A DNA stretch of 64,000 nucleotides from Pachyseris speciosa (taxonomy: Eukaryota > Cnidaria > Anthozoa > Scleractinia > Pachyseridae). Position 1 is the stretch's first letter. Every line of letters starts with the position of its first letter. This document shows, piece after piece, positions 22,270-33,169 of the stretch. The position numbers were made by a program, and so were the translations under genes. The DNA lies in assembly GCA_016490735.1 (NCBI GenBank), contig JAEMWC010000140.1, positions 726,001-790,000 on the forward strand. Direction: 5' to 3'. The notes below the pieces were generated by a model. That model did not search any database. It saw nothing but the letters and a program-made list of their open reading frames with translations, and had not been told where the DNA came from.

Positions 22270-22499
22270 TTGACTGCTGAAAGATATCAGTCTAACACAG
22301 ATAGATGGGATTAACCTATCGCCCACCTTTGATAGAAACGGAACCTTAGTGATACAAAAAGAACGCTTTTTGAGAGAGCGTTCTTTCCGAACACCTAAAG
22401 GGTACCCCAAGAGGGGAGTGGTGTATATCTTTTCATTAGAATCTGTCTCAAACGACAGCTAATACATAACGAAAACCAAATCAAATCATAGCAGTGAAA

Positions 22500-24063
22500 G
22501 TGTTGACCAGAGTCCTAACATCACCATTACCAGGTGCGACTTTAAAAACGCCATTAGTTTTTGTTAGGGGGGTGCGGTGCACATAAAACTCCCCAGGGTA
22601 AGTTCCTCTTTTATGAGATGCAGTTCTCCTAACGTTACTGGTGGTGCGTTAATCGTCATATATGAAAAACAAAATGATGATAAGCATCAACCACAACCGC
22701 TCTGTCTAAACAGATCTCTTATGGGCCAGTGGGGGAAACGAAAGGAATTACATTACTATTGAAAATTCAAATTTTTTCAAACAACAGTGCACGTACAAAG
22801 GGCGGTGAAATTTACCTGGAGTCTAACAGCTGAAACATGTTTATCCTTGAAAAGGTAATCATGGGTTCGAATCATGGGAGTGTCCTGTGGGGGAGCTGTT
22901 TCGGTCGACTTTATATTCAACCAATCAATACACAAGTCTGAATTTTCAAGGACAGCGGTCCTCGACGGTGGGACGCTAGAATTGTCTTATGCAAAGAAAA
23001 TAGTGGTACAGGATTCTCTTTTCAAAGGCACTGATTATGCTTTGTTACGTGAAGGCCCATCCTCTTATACGTTGCAAAAGCTAAGCTCAAAAGACTCAAA
23101 GCCCTGGCAAAACCGGTGGTGCGGTAGCTTTATTTAACGGGAATGCAACTTTCCGAAAATGCTCTTTCATTAACGATTTCGCTGTATATCAAGGGGTTCA
23201 TGTCTACACGAGGGTAGAATATGGAAGACATTATACAAGACAGTTTTTTAAAAACTGACAGAGTTGCAACCATTTACAGGGAACTTCTCGAAGGCTTCTT
23301 TTCTTTATGCAGACAGTCCAGGAGCACTAAAACTGCATAACACGACAGTGGACGTTGGAGCCTATGGTACTCTTAACCCAATACTGCTAGTAACAAACGG
23401 AAGGCACATCGATGGAAACGATAATTTGACCAAATTGAGATGACTAATATTTCCACCGCAGTGTGCTACCCAGGTCGAATGACAAGTTCTGTTCAAGACG
23501 GGAATGCAACTTTCCGAAAATGCTCTTTCATTAACGATTTCGCTGTATATCAAGGGGTTCATGTCTACACGAGGGTAGAATATGGAAGACATTATACAAG
23601 ACAGTTTTTTAAAACTGACAGAGTTGCAACCATTTACAGGGAACTTCTCTAAGGCTTCTTTTCTTTATGCAGACAGTCCAGGAGCACTAAAACTGCATAA
23701 CACGACAGTGGACGTTGGAGCCTATGGTACTCTTAACCCAATACTGCTAGTAACAAACGGAAGGCACATCGATGGAAACGATAATTTGACCAAATTGAGA
23801 TGACTAATATTTCCACCGCAGTGTGCTACCCAGGTCGAATGACAAGTTCTGTTCAAGTTAGTTGTAAGGTTTGCACAGAAAATTCTTATAGTCTGCAGCG
23901 TGGAAGCGCCTTGGGATATCCGGGATTCCGGTGTCTTCCCTGCCCATTCGGAGCAAAGTGCTCTCACAATGTACTCGCCAAACCTAACTTTTGGGAGGTT
24001 CAAGGAGAACGCCAGCCTAAGTTTACCAGTTGCATTGTAAAAAAAGAGGAACCAAATTGCTAA
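22500..24063 (+). pseudogene. Broken beta-helix/Cys-rich receptor-like gene
   Basis: The plus strand carries pieces of a repetitive extracellular protein: NITITRCDFKNAIS then GGAV, FMRCSSPNVTGGALIVIYEK, FNQSIHKSEFSRTAVLDGGT, and CSFINDFAVYQGVHVYT. The alternation of hydrophobic/Asn strands with GGA(V/L) turns resembles Chlamydia-PMP-type or right-handed beta-helix repeats. The end (about 23855-24063) has a Cys cluster, SCKVCTENSYS then CLPCPFGAKC followed by AKPNFWE, as in large cnidarian uncharacterised receptor-like proteins; that is family memory, not a search. In-frame stops, frameshifts and a 360-bp duplication argue for a pseudogene, although missed introns could explain part. Confidence 0.5.
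23137..23857. repeat. Near-identical 360-bp tandem duplication
   Basis: Copy 1 (23137-23497, 361 bp) and copy 2 (23498-23857, 360 bp) differ by one A in an A run after GTTTTTT, a G/T at CTTCTCGAAGG versus CTTCTCTAAGG, and little else. Each carries the same two peptide segments, ending in ICNISTAVCYPGRMTSSVQ-like text. Confidence 0.95.
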
Positions 24064-24069
24064 ACCGAC

Positions 24070-25200
24070 GGAACGCCACTCGATTTTTTTCTAACGGCGT
24101 AGGCCTTTAGGACTGTTCTGGTTTTACCTGATCCGGTTTATAAATAAGAGAATTGGTTTCTTGAAGAACACAAAAGTTTTATTCTCGAAACAGAATTCCC
24201 TTGGCGAAGGTGACCTGATACCAGCGCGCAAAAGCAAATTTTACAATAACTGTCAAAATTCTCGCTCGCTGATTGGCTAAAATTCGTCATCAACAAGAGT
24301 AAAGACGAATGAAATTTTAATTTATGCGAAAATTTGTAGCAAGATGGAGTAGGGTGACATGCAAGACTTAATTGTTTTCAACTTAAGTTTTGTGGATAAC
24401 ACTCTGACTGGTAAAAGCTTGAGCTGGAATCACCATGTGAACTCATCTCCTATGTAGAAGCTCACGAAAATGAAGCAACTGAAAAAAACAACTGCGGCGC
24501 GTTGTTTCACAGTCACTTGACCATGTTATGACGCAATTTATGATCCATAAGAGGACAGACACATAAAAAACTGACATGAATTTGTTAACAATCTGGACTA
24601 AGCGTCTGAACCTGACTTCCAGTACCCGTCACGTGTTGTGCGGACCGCTCACTTTTCCGCCAAATTTCCACAAAAAGCGCATATTCGACGTATTCCGTGT
24701 AAACCATGTTGTTTTTATGCTGCTGTCGTGAGCAGAATGAACGCAATGCTTTAACGGTCATTCCGAAAACAGGATAGGTCCTAAAAGAACAAGATTACCA
24801 TATTGCCCGAGTATTCCTATTCCGCAATAGTCCGAAAGAACGCGCCTTATTGGAGGCCCCAAGTACCATATTGGTTTTCGGACTAGTCACCTCGGCTGTA
24901 GAAAGAGTCGGGCAACTGCAGTACCTCTTGATAAACCTGGGTAGGATACTTCAATAAACATTTAAACGTTAACCAAGGGTTTGGTCGCGAGAAGCGCAGA
25001 TTACACTACCACGTCGACTTCTGTATGTGCGATGAAGTGAACCTTTATTAACGAAGTTTATGCCGGTAATTCCTTGAGAACATCAGAAGTTTTCTTCTGT
25101 TATCGTGCTAGCTTCCAAACACAGTCACAACAATATTAAAAGAAGCGGCACTAAGTCCATCGCCTTTCTCCTGCACCATTGGGTTAATACTGAACGCTTG
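24070..25200. other. No gene; one dispersed repeat
   Basis: 24240-24335 is the inverted copy of 815-905. Apart from this, no protein motif is visible. The last ~200 bp are the presumed 3' UTR of the APEX1-type gene, with TTTATT at 25044-25049 (AATAAA on the minus strand). Confidence 0.5.
25044..25049 (-). promoter_or_regulatory. Candidate polyadenylation signal of the APEX1-type gene
   Basis: AATAAA on the minus strand, about 165 bp beyond the stop codon at 25214. It is the only canonical hexamer seen close to the gene end. Confidence 0.5.
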
Positions 25201-25213
25201 CAAACATGTTTGT

Positions 25214-25349
25214 TTAGTCGTCCCTGCCAGTCTGCAGAGCCAGCAGTAACACAACTGGACAGTGGTCACTCCCTTTAACACGATTACGTATCAGGCTGTC
25301 AGATACTTTAGGTACCAGTCTCTCAGACAGAACAAAGTAATCGAGGCGC
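25214..25349 (-). CDS. APEX1: APEX1-type exon 11 (C-terminus, SDH)
   Basis: Acceptor ATTGCAG. Encodes [20 protein letters not shown], then [17 protein letters not shown], which carries the catalytic Asp-His pair, plus a six-residue tail (QTGRDD) not found in the human protein. Stop at 25214. Confidence 0.96.
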
Positions 25350-27926
25350 CTGCAATAACACAAGATTAACCAGCTTAAAAGAGCAAACATATAAAATAGG
25401 AGTCTTTTAACCCTTTCACTTAGGACCTTTTGTACGTCTTTTTTTGCAATTTCCTGAGGGTAGGAGGTCAAGACGACCTCGCTACTCCATATAAGGGTTA
25501 CCACGGAGATTTTGCTGGTTCACAACACCGAAGGCTCTATGTTTCTTGTCACGCTAGCTGTCGTTTGTTTGTAAACGATCACTCCAGATACAATTCGGTA
25601 GGTATTTGATTTACAAGTGTCTTTTTCGAGCTATTTTCCACCTCAGAAGCCCACTGCCTGGCACCCTAAAGCCGGGTTGGTGGGTAGAGGCAATCCTCTC
25701 AAGGAAAACAGAGGTGAAAAACAATTTCACAGCAAGTAGGCCACCGAGTCATGGCGATTTCTAAGTGAGGTTCTGTTTCTAGCCGATCTGTGGGTGGATT
25801 CCGGGACCTGGCATGGCAATTTTGGCGAGTTTTGACTTGCAAATAATGCAATCGGTGCAATATTTTGTCAGCGGAACCGGATGGCTCGACACTTATAACA
25901 AAATATCTGAAATGGAAATTAGCGGACTTCCATGTCGCCGTTATACAAGAATTACTCGAATTCCATTGGGTCACAAAGGCGAAAATTACAGACCAATGAG
26001 TGCAAGTGAAATCAAAAGCGTTATCCGCGTCGCGCTAAAGAAGTGAGCAGGAAAATGTGGAACAGATTTCAAGAAGTGGAGTCGAAGCTTGCTGCCAACG
26101 TAGAGTTTTGGCCTCAAAAGATATTTTTGTCCGAAACACTTCAAACCAAAGTTGTGTATTTTTGGTGTTGACAAAGGGCGTTCGAAGCCAACATTTTTGG
26201 TTTTGCAACAAAAAAACGGTCATATTCAATGAAAATTGGGAGTTTTGGTTAGTTTACGGAGGAGTGATAAAGTCTACATAACTGAGCATTTGGCAATAAG
26301 AATGGTTCATTTCAACCATAAATGGGATTTGGGAAAGCAGCAGGTTTTCAGAGCACTAACGGTGTTTATGACGTATATATACGTCTCTGGCAGTTAAAGG
26401 ATTAATCCAGTGCCGTAGGTGAATCGCTTTGCTTTTTTTACATTGCTTCGCTTTGTGATTGGTCAGCAAAACCCGTGCCACTCTCACAACCAAACGATCT
26501 ATCAAGTTTTAACCAATGAGACGCAAACCAAAACCAACCGTGACTTGCTCGCATGGTTTTTCCTTTGCTTGGCGCCGACTACATCAATTTTCTTCGCATT
26601 CTGATTGGTTAATTAATTGCGCTGTTTCCATTACCTGTGATTGGCCAAAGTAATAACTTTGGTTTTGGTTTTATAACAATAAATTGAAAACTGCTCTATA
26701 ACGTATATTAGAAATACGGAACAAATGAAGTAGGAGATCATCCGCAGTTATACAAGGGTTAAGTATGAGAGACGCGGCAATAAGTCCAAGGTTTTAGTCA
26801 AGCGACGAAATGACTAGTCTCTTTCGCAGCCATTATTAGGGTCGTCACGCTCACTAACGGCTGCTCACTCGATCGACTTCAGCGTGGACCTCATACATGT
26901 TTACCACAAAAGGAAATGTGATAAGAAACTAAAAATAACAATAAACAATAGAGACAGATAGGACAGGGCAGACAGACAGCAGGCAGGCGGCAGGCGGGCA
27001 GGCAGGCAGGCAGGCAGGACAGCAGGCAGGCAGGCAGCAGGCAGGCAGGCGGGCAGGCAGGCGGGCAGGAAAGGCAGGCAGGTAGGCAGGCAGGCAGGCA
27101 GGCAGGCAGGAAGGCAGGCAGGCATAGGCAGGCAGGCGGGCAGGCGGGCAGGCGGGCAGGCGGGCAGCGGCAGGCGGGCAGCAGGCGGGCAGGCGGGCAG
27201 GCGGGCAGGAGGCAGGAATACAGGCAGGCAGGCGGGCAGGCGGCAGGCGGGCAGGAAGGCAGCAGGCAGGCAGGCAGGCAGGCAGGAAGGAATGACAAAG
27301 AAACCATCTCACCACAATGATGTCAAACTCTTTTTACGATATTACTAAAATTAATGTAAACTTACCAGCCAACATTTTTGGCCCGAGCGTTTCCCATGTA
27401 AGACCAAAACGAGTACTGCTTTGCCTTGTCAGGATAAAAATGACGGAACGAATCGACAAAACCTTCTGCAAGCAACTCCGTGAAGCCCTGACGCTCTTCT
27501 TTGGTAAAACCTGCAGTTTTCGTGTTTGTTTTGGGGTTTGCCAGGTCTAAACAAATGAAGCCAAACCAGGACGTCAGAAAACGTACAATTCATATTGTTC
27601 GCTCTCCCTTTAAATCTTCACGTGAAATCAACCCCTAGACATCACTTCAGTACGTAAAGGTAGGTTTAAAAATATCTTGGAGCTTTCTTACAACAACAAC
27701 AACAACGTTTATTCGTAATGTACAGTTTACAAACAAACAAAAAATTAATGTTAGCGTATACATGTTAATGTTAAATTATGTATACATACAGTAACAGGTC
27801 ACCCAAAATAACTAGTTGGGTGACCACCATATATTAGTTAAAATAATGTAATAGTCTTAACGGTGAAAAAATACAGAACGATTACAATAGCAAATAACAA
27901 TCATATATAATAAACAAATAAGGAAA

Positions 27927-27961
<35 letters not shown>

Positions 27962-30900
27962 ACATAAGATGATAAAAAAGTAAAATTGTTGACGAAGTGG
28001 AAAATATACGTCCAATTAAATTGTTAGTAGTTGAGTTAATAGAAATTAATAAAGATGTAATGTTACCACACAACTCTCCGTAAATACTCGGGAAACGTCC
28101 GCGTTTTTCGGACAATGATTGATGTTCGTAAAGTCTATTGAAAATTTCAAACGACTTTATGATATTCACTGCCGATCTGCGAGAACTGAAACTTGGTAAT
28201 ATCGTGTTCGAGTTACTCAAAAGAGGGATAAAAAGGGAGAAAAAGGGAAAATGCAAACTATGGTGCCCTGATCCCTCCCCACAAGGAATTCCACCTCAGG
28301 TACTGAAATCATAGGGAAACGGTCAGCTTTCCTGGATCCGCACGTCTTGAAAATGAAGGACGGCAAAAAAATCATTCTAAGACAGATTATTTGTTCAAAA
28401 TAGTAGTAACATAATATGGGGAAAGCCCTCTCACCTATTTCTTTATGAGCTACATTGAGGTCGCCACAAAGAATCACTGGTTTCTTTTTGTCAAGACTCT
28501 TGAGGTAATCTCTAAGGTCCTTGTCCCAGCCTTGTCGATAGCCAAGCCTGCAACAACATGAAACATTGAAAATGCCTCAACACGCGCCTTTAGACTAAGA
28601 AAACATACTGCTGCGTGGGGCAGTATCAACATTTTTGTTTCACTACACAGTCAGTAAGAGCTCCAGATTGCTGAACGGACGGTCACGGGTTCAAACACCA
28701 GGCCGGCCCAAAAAAACAGGGTAGTAATATAACTGCGTGCTCAACATCTGCCTCAGTTCTGACGATCGCGGCATTGGGCAGTGACGTTCACTGCAAAAGT
28801 TTCTAAAGGTAATCCATTGTTGCAAACTCGACATGTTTGGGTTCACGTGACAGTGCCCCTTTAAGCCGTTGGCCTTGTTTCCTTCGCCTTCGCAGGAAAA
28901 CTACTGTTCGTTAAGAGTAGGGAACGCCGTTTCCGGTGTTGTGGCATGTCTTGACTTACAGATCTTAGAGTTGGGTGGAGACTGGACTGGGCAATGGGAG
29001 AGGCTCAGTTGGTGACAGAAACCAACAGTTGAACGTTTGTTTTGGCATTAATATGAAATGATGAAAACTGTAAGAGTACATGTACTTGGCCTCCCACTTC
29101 ACCCTTCCCTTCAAAAGAAAAAAAACAGCCAACTGTAAACAAAAGCACAAAGTATACCATTTGGATGCATTTTTGTAATAAAATAGCATGTAATAAAAAC
29201 ATTCTGTATATTGCATCCTGTCAAGAAATGTATATATCAATATTATTACCTGGGTAGTCCCGCCCTGAATTAGGAACATCTAAACGCGACAAAAATTGCA
29301 GAAATTTAGCTCAAAGACAATAAAAAGCTACTGTGATCTTTTAAGGTCGTTGAATGGAAATGAGGTACAAAGACAAAAGAGCATCACAACAGACACACTA
29401 ATATGGTGAAAACAAGAAGAATAAATGAATAACTCACATGACGTTACTAAATAGAAATCTTTAAATTCAGCTGTGATCACTCGTCCTTCAGTATCATGTT
29501 CTGCAATGCCTTGAAATGCAAAGCACATAGTAGTCATGAGTAATGTGATTAAAGCACTGTCTAATATTTAAGTAAAAGAAGCAGGCAGCAGCTATTAAGG
29601 TTTGCAACAAGGTTAAGAAAGCTACCAGCTGGGAGCTTGACGATGACGATGACGATGACAAGATGAAGGGAGTTTCTTTTGCTTATGACTGGCTACTTCA
29701 CTTGTAGAGCAGGAATTCCTGATAGCACAATGGCCACCCTAAATGGTATGAAGTTACTGCTAACAACAAAGTTTCCCAAAATGTCCATACAATCCTACAG
29801 TTTTGGACAATTCTTTCATATTTTTTTTAGTGCTAAATAAAGAATCTGATTGGAGCAGCTATTTTATGCCTATCCACAGAGTAACGCTATGGTTACATGG
29901 AATTTTTTTTTAGTAAATTAAGTACCCCAAAAAGGAACAGCTTTTTAGAATTCTCACAGGCCGATGACAGCTCTCAAAATATAGTTTGGGAGAGTTTGAA
30001 AGAGCTCATGTGGACCCTTCATCTCAATTAAATTTAAATAGTAATAACAATATTTTGTATTAAGGTTACTGCCTACCTTTGAGGGTGTCACTCAAGAAAA
30101 AATTTGTATGCGCATCACTTTAAAGCATACTGTATATCAATAGAAAGCTTAAAATAGTTTTTGACAAAAATATAATTTTACCAACAAAATGCCAACAAGC
30201 CGCTGAACTCTGAAACAATAGTGATCTACTTGAGTGAATTTATTGGGAATCGAATACCAAAGAAAGAGTAAACTAATTGCACAGTGTTATTCACAAGGCA
30301 TCAATCAACAAAACGGTGTCAGGCTTTTCCGATATATTGATTGGCTAACTGGATATCTGTAACCAAAGTTGGCATCGCTAAAAATATGGGACAGGTACAT
30401 GTATTGCATAAACGCTTGCAACACAGAAAGTTATTTAAATATCAAAACTTCCTAACATCGTTTTGTTTGTCGAGACCTCTGGAATATTTTGGCTAAATTT
30501 GATGAAAATCCATCAAATCTGCATACCCTATTAATTTGTTCAAAGCCAATATAATTTCTCCAAAAAAAACCAAGTGCGATATTTTAGCTCACAAAGGTTT
30601 ATAAACATCAAACTCCTCCACAGATATCGTCACCTCATGAAACTGCAAACCAATGAAACACCAGTATCCTGTGGCATTGATCTACAATAAAACGGAAATT
30701 TTCGCACACCCTTGAAGGTAGGAAGTACCCTTAACCCTTTCACTACCAAGGGTGACTTTATAGATTTTACTCTGGCCAACGCCAGACAATTTTACTTGTC
30801 AAAGGGAGACCTCTTGTGGTGAAAGGGTTAAATACTAGTCAGATGAGGTGTGTGAACACTGTGAACCATGTGGGTTTTGCTCACAAACCTCCACATTTTT

Positions 30901-31607
30901 TGTGTAAAATTTTCAGTAATTTGTATCGCTGAGTGGAAATAAAGAAACCTTTGCTTTTGAATGCACCACACCCACCAAATTTCACTGAACACACGTTAAC
31001 CTGAGCTATTTATCCAATTTGCTCTACAGTAAAACATGTATGCCCACAGTGAAATGCAAAATGAGCAATGGTGTACAAGGACATACATGTACAGTATATG
31101 TAATGCTAAGGGTGGGTCTTCATGATTGTAGGTTATTACAAGTAAACACAACAAAACTAATAATAACCTGGAACCAGTTTCTCTGGCCTTTTATCTTATG
31201 TGATTCGCACGGTTCTTTAATACACAGCACATAAACTTTGGGATATTTTATTCACTAACCTATGCCATTAGATACATTCAGTGGCTTTGTCTTGCTGCAA
31301 AAAAGAACTGTCATTTCATTTCAGAGATCCCTGGGTACATCATATTCATGCACAAAAACATGTCAATAGAAGGTCCTCTATACCCCTTTGCCAATTTAAT
31401 CATATAAAAATATTGAGCCTTTTTACACTGGACAATCATTATTTTTTGTGACTCCTTGTACATATACATGTTGAGTAATTACTCCATGCATTTGGTACAG
31501 CTGTAAATATGCTCCAGGAAAAATTTTCTCAATTAAGGTTTGATAAACTGTATCAGTATATTTTGCTCCGCTTTGATGGGTTTTAAGATTGGGAGTCAGG
31601 AATCTCA

Positions 31608-31683
<76 letters not shown>

Positions 31684-33123
31684 TGAATCATGTTATATAA
31701 TTCAAGGAAAAATAAATAGCCCCAATCAGAAGTCACTAAAAAAACTACATGTATAGAGGAGCTTGTCAATAATGAGGAAAGAGATCATTGATTAATATCA
31801 ACAGTTCCAGCAAACTTACCCAACACCACTGTAGCCTTTAGTCTCCGCTTGCGCCCAGTAAGTGTGATAACCAGGAAATTTTGCTTCCTTTGAAAGATAA
31901 AATTAGTTAGAGTCAAATTTATAGCTATTCTTACAGCACACTGCAGAAAAATGATAGGAAAGCAAAAGTATGGAAATGATTTCTATGTGTACCTTAGGAA
32001 CATCATCTACTTGGCATTTAGTCTCTTGTATGCAAAAGATATCAGGAGCTTCTCTTTGCACATATGACACAGATCCATTTTTCTGAATGTAAAAAATCCA
32101 CACACCAAAGATTATTTCATCATAGCGTGAGATATTACATTCATGCCCATAATATCCCCAGAGGGAGGGGGGGGGGGAGGTACTCCCTCGAATGGGCTAT
32201 ATAGTATGTGATGTGTGGCCCCAAAGGGTATGGTTTTTTAGCCATTTAGGTCTAACTACTTTTCACCATTAGGCGATAAGACCATCAACAAAAGCCCTTC
32301 TTTTTTGTCTTTTAATTGTGTTTACGCCAACCATGTATGTGAAATTGGTCTGAAATACATGTAGGGTATCGAACTTTTGGTCAGGTCTGAAATAGGGTAG
32401 GGAAAATCGCAGATTTTGGTCTCAAATAGGGTAAGAGTTCTCACCCAATTTTTCTGGGAGTACCCCCCCCCCCCCCCCCCGGGATAAGTGAATTTTCACA
32501 GAGAACTGATGTGCCTATAAAAGGTTTGAACCCTAAAGTCATTTCATAACTTGGTTAAAGGCATGACTGTCCACTCCAAGTGATCATAGCCCTTACAGCT
32601 GTAGCTTTCTAAATGGACTGTGGAAGAAATCATCAGTCATCATCATCTTCTCCACTAGCATCATACATTATCATCACATCATCACCAACTCCACCTAACC
32701 ACAATTGAAAACAATTTAAAGAAAAAGGCTTGTTTATTTGTTTTTGACAGCCTACAAGGCAATGTTTATAGTCCTTTTAAGAATTATTTTAAATTTTTAA
32801 CCCACAATTTAAATACCAGGAACAGTGGACCACCGTTGTTCTCCTGAAAGTGAAACTTGACTTTGCTCGGAAAAGTTTTCATTTTTTAAGTGCTTCAACT
32901 TTTAATTCTGGACCGTTAAAAACTAGGCAGATTAGCAGTAGGCAATTATTTAAGGAGTCTCTAGGTGAAGATTTTGTATAGTGTAGAAGGCTAGTATAAG
33001 TTACAAAGTCATTCTTATCTTATTTTTTAGCATTTATCTTGTTATTTGTATTTTATTTTAAACAGGACCCCTTTGATAACAGTAAATTTTCCCTGAAGAG
33101 CTATCCTGTATAAACATTTGTTG

Positions 33124-33169
<46 letters not shown>

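Larger units (their letters stand above)
18860..22270 (+). mobile_element. CR1/L2-type LINE, nearly full length but heavily decayed
   Basis: The endonuclease start reads KIANLNIRSLSKHLDEFK (about 19210), then CLSETWLNST across a frameshift. SLYKSPNADFDAFE and LILGDFNCDV lie near 19540-19660. Reverse transcriptase text includes LQLSPISVLPVFAKI, LAFLDLSKAFDTLDHELLLT (about 20930) and YADDN in a shifted frame at about 21200. The C-terminus SWNTLPRNLRHDQSLTSF ends near 22045, and the 3' end is an (AAAT)n tail at 22210-22269. Many stops and frameshifts show it is dead. Confidence 0.85.

Noticed and set aside
22840..22880. B-box-like GGGTTCGAATCATGGG suggesting a tRNA
   Set aside because: No A box or cloverleaf, and it lies within the receptor-like pseudogene text; coincidence is more likely.
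26891..27315. Overlapping Pro/Cys/Leu-rich frames of up to 138 codons
   Set aside because: Artefact of the (CAGG)n minisatellite: open in several frames at once with a periodic peptide.
28660..28720. Possible functional tRNA
   Set aside because: A- and B-box-like words are present, but no acceptor stem or anticodon arm could be formed, so at most a SINE remnant.
28945..28985. CCACCCAACTCTAAGATCT before GTAAGT as the YVPN exon of APEX1
   Set aside because: In the only phase that fits it gives a stop. The exon at 29250-29279 encodes YVPNSGR directly and has good splice sites.
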